A DNA stretch of 64,000 nt, taken from Arthrobacter sp. ISL-95. Lineage in GTDB: Bacteria; Actinomycetota; Actinomycetes; Actinomycetales; Micrococcaceae. This document shows, one piece after another, positions 42,748 to 51,728 of the stretch; positions within the stretch are counted from its first letter, which is position 1, and each line of letters starts with the position of its first letter. The position numbers and the translations under genes were made by a program. The stretch covers positions 431,571-495,570 of the forward strand of contig NZ_JAGGPR010000005.1 in assembly GCF_018613695.1 (NCBI RefSeq), written 5' to 3'. The notes beneath the pieces are model-generated. The model did no database searches. It saw nothing but the letters and a program-made list of their open reading frames with translations, and was not told where the DNA came from.

Positions 42748-42969
42748 ATGGCCAAGAAGGACGGGGTCATTGAGATCGAGGGCGTTGTGACTGAGGCGCT
42801 GCCCAATGCGATGTTTCGTGTTGAGCTCACCAATAAGCACGTCGTTCTCGCACACATCTCTGGGAAGATGCGACAGCACTACATTCGAATCCTCCCCGAG
42901 GACCGGGTAGTGGTTGAGCTGAGCCCATACGACCTCACACGTGGTCGTATCGTCTACCGCTACAAGTAA
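42748..42969 (+). CDS. infA: Translation initiation factor IF-1
   Basis: 73 residues; blocks the A-site during initiation. OB-fold with [20 protein letters not shown] and [26 protein letters not shown] lies just upstream of ATG 42748. First of infA-rpmJ-rpsM-rpsK-rpoA-rplQ. Confidence 0.98.
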   Translation: MAKKDGVIEIEGVVTEALPNAMFRVELTNKHVVLAHISGKMRQHYIRILPEDRVVVELSPYDLTRGRIVYRYK

Positions 42970-43041
42970 ATTGCTGGGCGGCAAGGCAATAGTGCCTAAG
43001 CCGCTCCAGCAGATCAACTGCAAAACACGCAAAGGAACGCC

Positions 43042-43155
43042 ATGAAGGTCAAGCCGAGCGTCAAGCAGATCTGCGACAAGTGCAAAGTGATCCGCCGTAA
43101 CGGCCGGGTCATGGTGATCTGCGAGAACCCGCGCCACAAGCAGCGCCAGGGCTAA
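43042..43155 (+). CDS. rpmJ: 50S ribosomal protein L36 (bL36), zinc-binding form
   Basis: 37 residues, starting [20 protein letters not shown]. Cys11, Cys14, Cys27 and His32 form the zinc ribbon, so this is the zinc (C+) version that many actinobacteria pair with a zinc-free second copy. AAAGGAACGCC precedes ATG 43042. It lies 72 bases after infA. Confidence 0.97.
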   Translation: MKVKPSVKQICDKCKVIRRNGRVMVICENPRHKQRQG

Positions 43156-43351
43156 TTCCCCCTTCGGGAATCTGCGTCCGCAAGGACAAACCTGGGCTGC
43201 TAGCCCACGCAAGTAAATAAAGGCAGCACAAGCTGTGCCAGGACTGCATTACAGAGCCTGGTCAGCGAACCCCCGGTCGGAGGCTGGGGCCACACTGAAC
43301 GTGTGGGTGTACTGCCTACGACCTCCGGTTTATTCAAGGAGTACTGCCACT

Positions 43352-43729
43352 ATGGCTCGTCTCGCTGGCGTAGACATTCCCCGCGAAAAGCGGTTGGAAA
43401 TTGCGCTTACTTACATCTACGGCGTGGGCAAGACCCGTGCACACGAAACCCTGGCTGCCACCGGCATCAGCGCTGACGTTCGCGTCAAGGACCTGACTGA
43501 CGCCGAGCTGGTCCAGCTGCGTGACTACATTGAAGGCAACTACAAGGTTGAGGGTGACCTTCGCCGCGAGGTAGCCGCTGACATCCGCCGCAAGGTAGAG
43601 ATCGGCAGCTACGAAGGCCTGCGCCACCGCAAGGGCCTGCCCGTACGCGGACAGCGTACGAAGACCAACGCTCGTACCCGCAAGGGCCCCAAGCGCACCG
43701 TCGCCGGCAAGAAGAAGGCCGGACGTTAA
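43352..43729 (+). CDS. rpsM: 30S ribosomal protein S13 (uS13)
   Basis: 125 residues; head protein bridging to the 50S subunit. Begins [20 protein letters not shown] and ends [23 protein letters not shown] 43352 has CAAGGAG upstream; a frame extending 39 codons earlier adds no family sequence. The 196-base gap after rpmJ has no gene. Confidence 0.97.
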   Translation: MARLAGVDIPREKRLEIALTYIYGVGKTRAHETLAATGISADVRVKDLTDAELVQLRDYIEGNYKVEGDLRREVAADIRRKVEIGSYEGLRHRKGLPVRGQRTKTNARTRKGPKRTVAGKKKAGR

Positions 43730-43780
43730 TCCCTCGGGATTGATCCGGTTTTCCCCCGATAACTTTCTGTAGGAGAAACA

Positions 43781-44182
43781 ATGCCCCCGAAGACTCGTGG
43801 AGCGGTTCGTAAGCCGCGTCGCAAGGATAAGAAGAATATTGCGCTTGGCCAGGCGCACATCAAGAGCACCTTTAACAACACCATCGTGTCCATCACGGAC
43901 CCGAACGGTGCTGTAATCTCATGGGCTTCCGCCGGTGAGGTTGGCTTCAAGGGCTCCCGTAAGTCCACCCCGTTCGCTGCCCAGATGGCTGCCGAAGCTG
44001 CTGCAAAGCGCGCTCAGGAGCACGGTCTGCGCAAGGTTGACGTATTCGTCAAGGGCCCGGGATCCGGACGCGAAACCGCAATCCGTTCGCTTCAGGCCGC
44101 TGGCCTTGAGGTTGGCTCCATCCAGGACGTCACCCCCAGCGCCCACAACGGTTGCCGCCCGCCGAAGCGCCGCCGCGTCTAA
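43781..44182 (+). CDS. rpsK: 30S ribosomal protein S11 (uS11)
   Basis: 133 residues; platform protein near the E-site. [20 protein letters not shown] and the C-terminal [18 protein letters not shown] are diagnostic. TAGGAGAAACA precedes ATG 43781. rpsD, often next, is missing; a large hairpin and rpoA follow. Confidence 0.98.
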   Translation: MPPKTRGAVRKPRRKDKKNIALGQAHIKSTFNNTIVSITDPNGAVISWASAGEVGFKGSRKSTPFAAQMAAEAAAKRAQEHGLRKVDVFVKGPGSGRETAIRSLQAAGLEVGSIQDVTPSAHNGCRPPKRRRV

Positions 44183-44195
44183 TTAGGTCTTCCCC

Positions 44196-44261
44196 GCCTG
44201 ACCGGCCGGGCCTGCTATGGATGGTTTCGACCATTCATCAGCATGGCCCGGCTGGTCAGGC
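44196..44261 (+). promoter_or_regulatory. Large UUCG-capped hairpin upstream of rpoA
   Basis: Arms GCCTGACCGGCCGGGCC (44196-44212) and GGCCCGGCTGGTCAGGC (44245-44261) pair over 17 bp with one G-T. The inside continues to pair (TGCT..ATGGT with ACCAT..AGCA) up to a TTCG loop at 44226-44229. No T tract follows. It fills nearly half of the 149-base rpsK-rpoA gap. Candidate processing site, attenuator, or protein-binding leader for rpoA. Confidence 0.75.
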
Positions 44262-44297
44262 TGGAAACCGAAGCCGATTTCCACCACCTGTGTTGCG

Positions 44298-44308
44298 TCA
44301 TATAGCGG
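44298..44308 (+). promoter_or_regulatory. TCATATAGCGG motif upstream of rpoA
   Basis: Exact match to the two motifs before rpoB. It ends 23 bases before the rpoA GTG. TTTCCA lies 17 bases before its TATAGC, so it could be a promoter -10; a regulator site is the other reading. Confidence 0.55.
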
Positions 44309-44331
44309 ATGCTCGCCGAAAGGAAACCTAA

Positions 44332-45342
44332 GTGCTCATTGCACAGCGCCCCACCCTGTCTGAAGAAGTTGTATCCGAGAACCGCTCCCGTTTCATCATT
44401 GAACCGCTGGAGCCGGGCTTCGGCTACACCCTCGGAAACTCCCTCCGCCGTACCCTGCTCTCCTCCATCCCCGGTGCCGCTGTAACCAGCATCCGGATCG
44501 ATGGCGTGCTGCACGAGTTCACCACGGTTCCGGGTGTCAAGGAAGATGTCACCGAGATCATCCTGAACATCAAGAACCTTTCGGTTTCCTCCGAGCACGA
44601 TGAGCCGGTTGTTGCTTACCTGCGCAAGCAGGGCCCCGGAGTCGTCACCGCCGCGGACATCGCTCCGCCGGCCGGCGTCGAATTCCACAACCCGGATCTG
44701 CACATTGCCACTTTGAACTCGAAGGGCAAGTTCGAACTCGAACTGACCATCGAGCGCGGCCGTGGCTACGTTTCGGCAGCTCAGAACAAGTCCGGCGACT
44801 CCGAGATCGGCCGTATTCCGGTTGACTCGATCTACTCGCCGGTCATGAAGGTAACTTTCCGCGTGGAAGCTACCCGTGTTGAGCAGCGCACCGACTTCGA
44901 CAAGCTCATTGTCGACGTCGAGACCAAGCAGGCCATCGCCCCGCGCGATGCTGTTGCTTCCGCAGGCACCACCTTGGTGGAACTGTTCGGTCTGGCTCGT
45001 GAGCTGAACACCGCAGCTGAAGGTATCGAGATTGGCCCGTCGCCGACGGACGCTGCCCTGGCAGCGGACATGGCCCTGCCGATCGAGGATCTGGATCTCA
45101 CCGTCCGTTCCTACAACTGCCTCAAGCGTGAGGGCATCCACACCGTGGGTGAACTCGTTGCCCGCTCCGAGGCTGACCTGATGGACATTCGTAACTTCGG
45201 TGCGAAGTCCATTGACGAGGTCAAGGCAAAGCTCGTGGAACTGGGTCTGTCCCTCAAGGACTCCCCTCCCGGTTTCGATCTCGCAGCCCGCGCCGCAGCC
45301 ATCGAAGAGGACGACGCCGCGTTCAGCGACGACGAGCTCTAA
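44332..45342 (+). CDS. rpoA: RNA polymerase alpha subunit
   Basis: 336 residues from GTG 44332 (AAAGGAAA upstream). The N-terminal dimer domain is clear ([20 protein letters not shown]), as is the C-terminal DNA-binding domain after an acidic linker ([20 protein letters not shown], then [11 protein letters not shown]). A full-length subunit. Likely transcribed both from the upstream ribosomal cluster and locally. Confidence 0.98.
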   Translation: MLIAQRPTLSEEVVSENRSRFIIEPLEPGFGYTLGNSLRRTLLSSIPGAAVTSIRIDGVLHEFTTVPGVKEDVTEIILNIKNLSVSSEHDEPVVAYLRKQGPGVVTAADIAPPAGVEFHNPDLHIATLNSKGKFELELTIERGRGYVSAAQNKSGDSEIGRIPVDSIYSPVMKVTFRVEATRVEQRTDFDKLIVDVETKQAIAPRDAVASAGTTLVELFGLARELNTAAEGIEIGPSPTDAALAADMALPIEDLDLTVRSYNCLKREGIHTVGELVARSEADLMDIRNFGAKSIDEVKAKLVELGLSLKDSPPGFDLAARAAAIEEDDAAFSDDEL

Positions 45343-45408
45343 ACAGCAGATCTTGGCCGCCGGGTCCAGCGATGGACCTGACCGGCTTACATAACAGGAG
45401 AAATAACT

Positions 45409-45969
45409 ATGCCTACCCCCACTAAGGGTCCGCGCCTCGGAGGCGGCCCGGCTCACGAGCGCCTGATGCTCGCGAACCTGGCAGCTGCTCTCTTTGAGCA
45501 CAAGCGCATCACCACCACGGTCACCAAGGCCAAGCGCCTTAAGCCGTACGCAGAGCGTCTGGTCACCTTCGCCAAGCGTGGCGACCTCGCTTCCCGCCGC
45601 CGCGTTCTCGGCCTGATCAGCGACAAGGGCGTTGTCCACGAGCTGTTCACCGACATCGCCGGCGCCGTTGCTAACCGCGATGGTGGCTACACCCGCATCA
45701 CCAAGATCGGCAACCGCAAGGGCGACAACGCTCCCATGGCTGTCATCGAGCTCGTTCTTGAGCCGGTTTCCCCGAAGCAGGCCGTTGTTGCTGAAGCAAC
45801 CGCTGCCGCTGCCAAGGCTTCTCCGGCTGCCGAGGCTCCGGCTGCTGAGGAAGAGGTTGTAGAGACCGAAGCTGCTCAGACCGAAGAGGCTCCGGCCGCT
45901 GAGGCCGAGGCTGCTGAAGCTGAAGTTGCTGAGACCGAAGAGGCTCCGGCCGCCGAGGACAAGAAGTAA
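45409..45969 (+). CDS. rplQ: 50S ribosomal protein L17 (bL17), long acidic tail
   Basis: 186 residues against about 120-130 for a minimal L17. The core [20 protein letters not shown] to [15 protein letters not shown] is standard. The last 60 or so residues are Ala/Glu/Pro-rich with the phrase TEEAPAAE twice, encoded by an exact 22-base repeat (45878-45899, 45932-45953). Last gene of the cluster; its terminator appears to lie inside the truA reading frame. Confidence 0.96.
   Translation: MPTPTKGPRLGGGPAHERLMLANLAAALFEHKRITTTVTKAKRLKPYAERLVTFAKRGDLASRRRVLGLISDKGVVHELFTDIAGAVANRDGGYTRITKIGNRKGDNAPMAVIELVLEPVSPKQAVVAEATAAAAKASPAAEAPAAEEEVVETEAAQTEEAPAAEAEAAEAEVAETEEAPAAEDKK
45878..45953 (+). repeat. 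22-bp direct repeat in the rplQ tail
   Basis: The 22-base sequence beginning AGACCGAAGAGGCTCC occurs exactly at 45878-45899 and 45932-45953, 54 bases (18 codons) apart and in frame. It suggests that the tail grew by duplication. Confidence 0.8.
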
Positions 45970-45988
45970 TTCATTGAATTCTTCGCAG

Positions 45989-45994
45989 TAGACT
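45989..45994 (+). promoter_or_regulatory. Predicted truA -10, leaderless start
   Basis: TAGACT ends exactly 7 bases before ATG 46002. No ribosome site precedes the ATG, so transcription and translation may begin at the same point, as is common in actinobacteria. Confidence 0.45.
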
Positions 45995-46001
45995 TAAGTC
46001 T

Positions 46002-46901
46002 ATGAACGAACGAAAACCCGCTGCCCCCGTTATGGGGGGCGGCGGGTTTTTGCGTGTCCGGCTTGATCTTTCCTACGATGGCGGTCCTTTCAATGGGTGG
46101 GCTCTTCAACCTGGTCTTCGGACGGTGCAAGGCTCCCTCGAGGAAGCTCTGGCGCTCCTCTTGCAGCGACCTGTTCGCGTCACGGTCGCCGGCCGGACAG
46201 ACGCTGGCGTCCACGCCCGCGGCCAGGTAGTTCACGTGGACCTGACCGAAGCTGAGTGGCTGTCGCTTCCGCGTGGGCACGAACTCGATCCCGGCGTCGC
46301 ACTTTTGCGGCGTCTCCGCGGTGCGTTGAGCCGCATCCTCGGCGACTTAACCGGAGCTGTGGAAGTGCACGACGCCGGCCTGGCGCCGGAGGGCTTCGAC
46401 GCTCGCTTCTCTGCATTGTGGCGGAGATACAGTTACCGGATTGCCGACGGTCCGGAACGTTGGGATCCGGTGCTGCGAGGCATCACGTTGTGGCACAAGA
46501 CGCCTTTGGACGTTGCCGTCATGAACGAGGGTGCGCGGTCCCTTTTGGGGCTCCAGGATTTCCGCTCTTACTGCAAGCCGCGTGAGGGTGCCACCACCAT
46601 CCGCGAGCTGCAAAAGTTCTCCTTTGACCGTGCCAGCGACGGTGTGATCGTTGCAACCGTTCAGGCTGACGCTTTCTGCCACAACATGGTGCGGTCCTTG
46701 GTAGGTTCTGTACTCCGCGTGGGGGAGGGCTTGGAAACTCCGGCCTGGCTGTACTCGCGGCTTCTGGAGCGTCAGCGTGATGCCAAATCTGTGCTCGCTG
46801 CACCGCACCCGCTCGTGCTGGAAGAAGTCGCGTACCCGTCGGACAGCGAGTTGCTTGCGCGGGCAGAGCTGACGCGGGCGCGGCGCGCCCAGGTGGATTA
46901 G
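46002..46901 (+). CDS. truA: tRNA pseudouridine synthase A
   Basis: Makes pseudouridine at positions 38-40 of the tRNA anticodon stem. 299 residues with catalytic Asp67 in GRTDAGVHARG, plus WRRYSYRI and AFCHNMVRSLVGSVL. Homology begins near LRVRLDLSYDG (residue 17). The first 16 residues coincide with an intrinsic terminator in the DNA, so the start could instead be TTG 46050. ATG 46002 is kept because it fits a leaderless promoter. Confidence 0.93.
   Translation: MNERKPAAPVMGGGGFLRVRLDLSYDGGPFNGWALQPGLRTVQGSLEEALALLLQRPVRVTVAGRTDAGVHARGQVVHVDLTEAEWLSLPRGHELDPGVALLRRLRGALSRILGDLTGAVEVHDAGLAPEGFDARFSALWRRYSYRIADGPERWDPVLRGITLWHKTPLDVAVMNEGARSLLGLQDFRSYCKPREGATTIRELQKFSFDRASDGVIVATVQADAFCHNMVRSLVGSVLRVGEGLETPAWLYSRLLERQRDAKSVLAAPHPLVLEEVAYPSDSELLARAELTRARRAQVD
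46013..46051 (+). terminator. Intrinsic terminator overlapping the start of truA
   Basis: AAAACCCGCTGCCCCC (46013-46028) pairs with GGGGGCGGCGGGTTTT (46035-46050) over 16 bp with one G-T pair; loop GTTATG, T run TTTTT at 46047-46051. It is the only terminator-like hairpin after rplQ, yet it lies within codons 4-17 of truA as read from 46002. Confidence 0.85.
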
Positions 46902-46907
46902 CTCATT

Positions 46908-46937
46908 TTGACCCGGACGCCCTAATGAGGGTATTGT
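46908..46937 (+). promoter_or_regulatory. Predicted rplM promoter
   Basis: TTGACC (46908-46913), 18 bases, TATTGT (46932-46937). It would give a leader of about 200 bases before rplM. The leader has a small GATCC/GGATC hairpin near 46986-47004; no known L13 leader class was recognised. Confidence 0.55.
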
Positions 46938-47146
46938 TTAGAGTCGTTGTGCGTGTCCTATCTCGATGACACATGCCTTACGGGGGATCCAGTTGCAGGA
47001 TCGCTAACTCCTGAGGCATTTCGAGATCATGGGACAACTGGTACATAGAGCCCTCACCTCTGCTCCGGTAGCGCATACATAGTAGGTACACGCCTTATTG
47101 CGTGCCGCCTAAAACATGAACGCCAGAACAAGAACGAGGCAAAACC

Positions 47147-47590
47147 GTGCGTACGTACACCCCGAAGCCCGGCGATATCAACCGCCAGTGGCACGTCATT
47201 GACGCCACCGACGTTGTCCTTGGTCGTCTTGCCAGCCAGACCGCAACACTGCTGCGCGGAAAGCACAAGCCGACCTTTGCGTCCCACATGGACATGGGCG
47301 ACTTCGTCATCATCATCAACGCTGAGAAGGTTGCCCTTACCGGCGCCAAGCTGGAGCAGAAGCGCGCATACCGCCACTCCGGTTACCCGGGCGGCCTGAC
47401 CTCCGTCAACTACGCCGAGCTGTTGGAATCCAACCCGGTTCGCGCTGTTGAGAAGGCCATCAAGGGCATGCTCCCCAAGAACTCCCTCGCTGCACAGCAG
47501 TTGGGCAAGCTCAAGGTCTACCGTGGCGCTGAGCACCCCCACGCTGCACAGCAGCCGAAGACTTTCGAAATCACCCAGGTCGCCCAGTAG
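47147..47590 (+). CDS. rplM: 50S ribosomal protein L13 (uL13)
   Basis: 147 residues; early 50S assembly protein. [20 protein letters not shown] and [19 protein letters not shown] are typical. GTG 47147 with GAGG about 8 bases upstream. Forms the usual rplM-rpsI pair (38-base gap). Confidence 0.98.
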   Translation: MRTYTPKPGDINRQWHVIDATDVVLGRLASQTATLLRGKHKPTFASHMDMGDFVIIINAEKVALTGAKLEQKRAYRHSGYPGGLTSVNYAELLESNPVRAVEKAIKGMLPKNSLAAQQLGKLKVYRGAEHPHAAQQPKTFEITQVAQ

Positions 47591-47628
47591 TCCTGGCCAC
47601 CAACCAACTTTTCATTACAAGGAGAACC

Positions 47629-48135
47629 GTGGCTCAGAACGAAGAACTGACCGCCGAAGCCGTCGAGGCTGAGGAAACCCTCACCAGCTACACCTCTGAA
47701 AGCACATCTGCTGAAGATGCGCCCAAGAAGGAGCGCCCGGCACTGACCGTTGCCGGTGCAGCTGTTGGCCGCCGCAAGGAAGCCGTTGCACGCGTTCGCG
47801 TTGTGCCGGGCTCCGGCAAGTGGACCATCAACGGCCGCACGCTGGACAACTACTTCCCGAACAAGCTGCACCAGCAGGACGTCAACGATCCTTTCAAGAT
47901 CCTTGATCTTGAAGGCGCCTACGACGTCATCGCCCGTATCCACGGCGGTGGCATCTCCGGCCAGGCCGGTGCACTGCGTCTCGGTGTTGCTCGTTCGCTG
48001 AACGAGATCGATATCGACAACAACCGCGCCACCCTCAAGAAGGCCGGTTACTTGAGCCGTGACGCCCGCGTCATCGAGCGCAAGAAGGCTGGTCTCAAGA
48101 AGGCACGTAAGGCTCAGCAGTACTCCAAGCGTTAA
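47629..48135 (+). CDS. rpsI: 30S ribosomal protein S9 (uS9), acidic N-terminal extension
   Basis: 168 residues; its C-terminal tail ([12 protein letters not shown]) reaches P-site tRNA. The normal start is near [19 protein letters not shown] (about residue 45); before that is an acidic, Thr/Ser/Glu-rich extension ([20 protein letters not shown]). GTG 47629 has AAGGAGAACC upstream. Confidence 0.97.
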   Translation: MAQNEELTAEAVEAEETLTSYTSESTSAEDAPKKERPALTVAGAAVGRRKEAVARVRVVPGSGKWTINGRTLDNYFPNKLHQQDVNDPFKILDLEGAYDVIARIHGGGISGQAGALRLGVARSLNEIDIDNNRATLKKAGYLSRDARVIERKKAGLKKARKAQQYSKR

Positions 48136-48160
48136 TCCGCTTCGCCCCACAAGGGGTATC

Positions 48161-48198
48161 GAAAGCCCGTTCCGCCGTTTTGGCGGGGCGGGCTTTCG
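48161..48198 (+). terminator. rpsI terminator
   Basis: GAAAGCCCG...CCGCC pairs with GGCGG...CGGGCTTTC around GTTTT, followed by GTCGTTT. Stable stem with a weak T tail. Confidence 0.8.
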
Positions 48199-48285
48199 TC
48201 GTTTAACAGCCCAGACGGGGAATCAGGAGGGCGCCGCGAATGATCCAGCGGACGCCACTTGAACCAGTGGGGTCCCGACGTCGTC

Positions 48286-48291
48286 TAAACT
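48286..48291 (+). promoter_or_regulatory. Predicted glmM -10, leaderless start
   Basis: TAAACT ends exactly 7 bases before ATG 48299; TTGACCCG between them contains no ribosome site. Same geometry as truA and glmS. Confidence 0.45.
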
Positions 48292-48298
48292 TGACCCG

Positions 48299-49663
48299 AT
48301 GTCTAGATTATTTGGAACAGATGGCGTGCGCGGTCTCGCGAACGGATTGCTCACCGCCGAACTGGCTATGCAGCTCGCGCAGGCAGCCGCCGTGGTACTC
48401 GGCCATGACCGCACCACCGATGGCAAGCGGCCGCGCGCCGTCGTCGCCAGGGACCCCAGGGCCAGCGGCGAGTTCCTTGCCGCTGCAGTTGAGGCAGGGC
48501 TGTCCAGCTCCGGTATCGACGTCTACGACGCCGGTGTGCTCCCTACTCCTGCCGCGGCTTACCTTGTGGCAGATCTCGACGCCGACTTCGGAGTCATGCT
48601 GTCGGCCTCCCATAACCCTGCGCCGGACAACGGCATCAAGTTCTTCGCCCGCGGCGGCCAGAAGCTGCCGGACGACGTTGAGGACGCCATCGAGGCGCAG
48701 CTGGGTAAGGAGCCCCAGCGCCCGGTAGGGGCCGACGTCGGACGCATCCAGCGGTTCTCGGACGCCGAGGACAGGTACATCGTGCACCTGCTCGGTACGC
48801 TTCCCAAGCGCCTTGAAGGCCTCAAGGTTGTCCTCGACTGCGCCCACGGTGCAGCGAGCGGTTGTTCGCCCCAGGTGTTCAAGGACGCCGGTGCTGACGT
48901 GGTGGTCATCGGAGCTGAGCCGGACGGCCTGAACATCAACGAGGGCGTTGGCTCCACGCACCTTGGCCCGCTCAAGGAAGCCGTGGTCAAGCACGGCGCG
49001 GACCTTGGCGTAGCGCACGACGGCGACGCGGACCGCTGCCTGGCCGTGGACCACGAAGGCAACGAAGTGGACGGCGACCAGATCATGGCGATCCTGGCGC
49101 TCGCTCTCAAAGAAGCCGGAAAGCTCAAGGACAACATCCTCGTGGCCACGGTCATGAGCAACCTTGGCCTCAAGATTGCCCTTCGCGAGGCTGGCATCAC
49201 CATCCGTGAGACCGGTGTTGGTGACCGCTATGTCCTGGAGGAAATGCGCGACGGCGGATACAACCTTGGTGGCGAACAGTCCGGCCACGTGATCTTCTCG
49301 GACTTCGCGACCACTGGCGACGGTGTCCTGACCGGGCTGCAGCTTGCAGCGCAGGTTGCCCTGACTGGCCGCAGCCTCAAGGAACTGTCCAGTGCCATGA
49401 CCAAGCTTCCGCAGCTCATGATCAACGTCAAGGACGTTGACAAGGCCCGGGCCGCCACCGATGAGGGCGTTGCCGAGGCCGTTGCTGCAGCAGAGCTTGA
49501 ACTGGGGGAGACCGGCCGCGTGCTGCTCCGCCCCTCGGGCACCGAGGCGCTGGTACGTGTCATGGTGGAAGCCGCGGACATGGAAACGGCCGAGCGGGTC
49601 TGCAAGGGTCTTGCTGCCGTGGTCAAGGAGCGCTTGGGCGCGCCCAGCGAGATGGCAGTCTAG
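48299..49663 (+). CDS. glmM: Phosphoglucosamine mutase
   Basis: Converts glucosamine-6-phosphate to glucosamine-1-phosphate for UDP-GlcNAc and peptidoglycan. 454 residues; phosphoserine Ser104 in [13 protein letters not shown], metal loop [12 protein letters not shown], sugar loop [10 protein letters not shown] and phosphate loop [12 protein letters not shown]. Start [12 protein letters not shown] matches the family, so the lack of a ribosome site points to leaderless translation. glmS, the preceding step, lies 2 kb downstream. Confidence 0.98.
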   Translation: MSRLFGTDGVRGLANGLLTAELAMQLAQAAAVVLGHDRTTDGKRPRAVVARDPRASGEFLAAAVEAGLSSSGIDVYDAGVLPTPAAAYLVADLDADFGVMLSASHNPAPDNGIKFFARGGQKLPDDVEDAIEAQLGKEPQRPVGADVGRIQRFSDAEDRYIVHLLGTLPKRLEGLKVVLDCAHGAASGCSPQVFKDAGADVVVIGAEPDGLNINEGVGSTHLGPLKEAVVKHGADLGVAHDGDADRCLAVDHEGNEVDGDQIMAILALALKEAGKLKDNILVATVMSNLGLKIALREAGITIRETGVGDRYVLEEMRDGGYNLGGEQSGHVIFSDFATTGDGVLTGLQLAAQVALTGRSLKELSSAMTKLPQLMINVKDVDKARAATDEGVAEAVAAAELELGETGRVLLRPSGTEALVRVMVEAADMETAERVCKGLAAVVKERLGAPSEMAV

Positions 49664-49679
49664 GAAAAGCTCACTTCGT

Positions 49680-49721
49680 AGGCCCGCTCCCCAGCTTGAA
49701 GAGAAGCAGGGGAGGGGGCCT
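49680..49721. terminator. Terminator between convergent glmM and carboxypeptidase genes
   Basis: AGGCCC-GC-TCCCC pairs with GGGGAGGGGGCCT, with an inner AGCTT/AAGC-type region. T-rich bases follow (GTGTTTAAGG). Confidence 0.7.
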
Positions 49722-49735
49722 GCGTGTTTAAGGAT

Positions 49736-50617
49736 CTAAAGGTAGTCCGGCGCTGCTTCGAGGCCGAAATACTCCTCCACGGTGGCGATACCGCGTGTGG
49801 CCATGTCCGTGGCTGCCTCCACGCCGATGTAGCGCAGGTGCCAGGACTCGTAAAAGTACCCGGTGGTGTCGTGCAACATCCACGGATAGCGCACCACGAA
49901 CCCGAACTTGTGGGCATTGGCTTTGGCCCACACAGCGGCGGGTTGTTCGGCGAAGCATGGTTGGAAGCTGCAGGCGCCCGCACCGTCGCCAATGTCGAAG
50001 GACCAGCCTGTCTGATGCTCGGAGTGTCCTGGACGGGCGGAAGCGCGGTCTGCGGCCGCCTGACCGGTGCTGGTGACGTATCCGTTGTACGTTGCCACTT
50101 GGGTCGAATAGGAGCGATAACCGGAAGCCAGCGTCATGATGACGCCCTCCGAGGCCGCGGCCCCGAACATCTTTTCAGCGGCAGCCGCCGTCGTGCTGTT
50201 CAGCAAAGCTGCTTCGCCGCTGACGGCGAGCCGCACGCCGGGCTGCACCAAGTCTGCCGGAACGAAGTCCTGGGGTGCCAGGGGCCGGTGCTTGTTGACC
50301 ACAACCCAAGGACTCGTGGGATCAGTCAGGGAGTGTTGCGGGGCAATGGCATGCGAGGGGGCTGTGGCGGACGGTACGTCGCTGGATGGGGCGCTAGCCA
50401 CAGGTTCAATGGGTTCAGGCTCGGTGGTCGCGGCGCTGGTGCTGAGCGCTGACGGCGATGCCGAAGGCGACGGGACCTCGCTGGCGGCGTTGGCGGCAAT
50501 GGGGGAGGGTGTGGCGTTCTCAGGCGTGCAGGCTGCGAGGGCTGCCATTCCCATGCCGACGGTCAGCAGGCTCGCGAATACCCGCCGGCTAGGCAGCGGT
50601 TGAGGATTACTGGGCAC
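49736..50617 (-). CDS. M15-family D-alanyl-D-alanine carboxypeptidase-like lipoprotein
   Basis: 293 residues. Signal with RRVF and lipobox LAAC (Cys30), then a Ser/Pro/Ala-rich linker to about residue 95, placing the enzyme outside the membrane. The zinc-peptidase pattern is HSEHQTGWSFD (His201, Asp208) and YESWHLRY (Glu257, His260). VanY-like enzymes trim the terminal D-Ala of peptidoglycan stem peptides; this one probably does housekeeping trimming, as no van genes are nearby. It starts 2 bases after coaA ends, so the pair is an operon. Confidence 0.9.
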   Translation of the reverse strand: MPSNPQPLPSRRVFASLLTVGMGMAALAACTPENATPSPIAANAASEVPSPSASPSALSTSAATTEPEPIEPVASAPSSDVPSATAPSHAIAPQHSLTDPTSPWVVVNKHRPLAPQDFVPADLVQPGVRLAVSGEAALLNSTTAAAAEKMFGAAASEGVIMTLASGYRSYSTQVATYNGYVTSTGQAAADRASARPGHSEHQTGWSFDIGDGAGACSFQPCFAEQPAAVWAKANAHKFGFVVRYPWMLHDTTGYFYESWHLRYIGVEAATDMATRGIATVEEYFGLEAAPDYL

Positions 50618-50618
50618 G

Positions 50619-51590
50619 CTAGACCTTCCTCAGCAGCATGCGTCGGATGGAGTGGTCTGCGTCCTTGGTGAGTACCAGCTGCGCACGTCCGCGGGTAGGC
50701 AGCACATTTTCCTCGAGGTTTGGCTCGTTGATGCGTTTCCAGATGCCCCGTGCGGTGGACTCGGCGTCGTCGTCAGAGAGTGTGGCGTAGCGGTGGAAGT
50801 AGGACTCGGGCTGGGCAAAGGCCGTGGTTCGCAACTTCCGGAAGCGGTCCACATACCACTCCTCGATGTAGGCGGTTTTGGCATCCACGTAGATGGAGAA
50901 ATCGAAGAAGTCGCTAACGGCCAGTCCTTGTTTGCCGTCCATGCGCGGGCGGGCGGGGGCCAGGACGTTGAGTCCTTCCACAATCAGGACGTCAGGACGC
51001 CGCACCACAACTTCCTTGCCCGGCACGATGTCATAGGTGACGTGGGAGTACCAAGGTGCACGCACTTCCTCGGCGCCGCCTTTTACTTCCGAAACGAAGC
51101 GAAGAAGGCCGCGGCGGTCGTAGGACTCCGGGAAACCCTTTCGCTCCAGCAGGTGCCTGCGCTTCAGCTCCGCCAAAGGGTAGAGAAAGCCATCCGTAGT
51201 GATGAGTTCCACGTTGGGGGTTCCGGGCCACCGCCGGAGCATTTCGCGGAGCACGCGGGCAATGGTTGATTTACCAACAGCAACCGAACCCGCCACGCCG
51301 ATAACGAACGGCGTGCGTTGGGTTTGTTCGCCAAGGAACGTGGTGGTGGCTGCGTGGAGCTGGTGGGAAGCCTCGACGTACAGGTGGAGGAGGCGTGAGA
51401 GGGGCAGGTAAACCTCCCGGACTTCCTTCATGTCCAAGGGGTCGCCGAGACCGCGGAGACGGAAGACGTCCTCTTCGTTGAGGGGCTGCTCCATCTGCGC
51501 TGCAAGCCTGGACCACGTTTGACGGTCCAGCTCTACAAACGGGGAAACGCCGTCGCCATTAGCTTCGGTGCGTAGCAAAGTCACGCTCAT
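50619..51590 (-). CDS. coaA: Type I pantothenate kinase
   Basis: First, rate-setting step of CoA synthesis: pantothenate to 4'-phosphopantothenate. 323 residues with P-loop [12 protein letters not shown] (98-109), DGFLYP and [19 protein letters not shown] follows. ATG 51590 has GGAGGG about 8 bases upstream; a longer in-frame start overlaps the glmS promoter region and is rejected. Divergent from glmS. Confidence 0.97.
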   Translation of the reverse strand: MSVTLLRTEANGDGVSPFVELDRQTWSRLAAQMEQPLNEEDVFRLRGLGDPLDMKEVREVYLPLSRLLHLYVEASHQLHAATTTFLGEQTQRTPFVIGVAGSVAVGKSTIARVLREMLRRWPGTPNVELITTDGFLYPLAELKRRHLLERKGFPESYDRRGLLRFVSEVKGGAEEVRAPWYSHVTYDIVPGKEVVVRRPDVLIVEGLNVLAPARPRMDGKQGLAVSDFFDFSIYVDAKTAYIEEWYVDRFRKLRTTAFAQPESYFHRYATLSDDDAESTARGIWKRINEPNLEENVLPTRGRAQLVLTKDADHSIRRMLLRKV

Positions 51591-51715
51591 GATTCTGCCC
51601 TCCACGGGACGGATCAGGAAATGCACGACGACGGGCAGGTGAATTGTGAGCGCCTGATCCCGCCGGGGAGGCATTGGAGAGGGGATGTCCCACATCAGTT
51701 GTTTGCACTAGCCGT

Positions 51716-51721
51716 TAGGCT
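51716..51721 (+). promoter_or_regulatory. Predicted glmS -10, leaderless start
   Basis: TAGGCT ends exactly 7 bases before ATG 51729, with TGTACCC-like sequence and no ribosome site between. Because GlmS must begin Met-Cys, the ATG position is fixed, which makes the leaderless inference stronger here. Confidence 0.5.
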
Positions 51722-51728
51722 TGTACCC

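Noticed and set aside
49736..50617. VanY as part of a vancomycin-resistance cluster
   Set aside because: No vanHAX or vanRS genes in the neighbourhood; it pairs with coaA.
51591..51728. glmS ribozyme or riboswitch before glmS
   Set aside because: The region also holds the coaA start and glmS seems leaderless, leaving no transcribed space for one.
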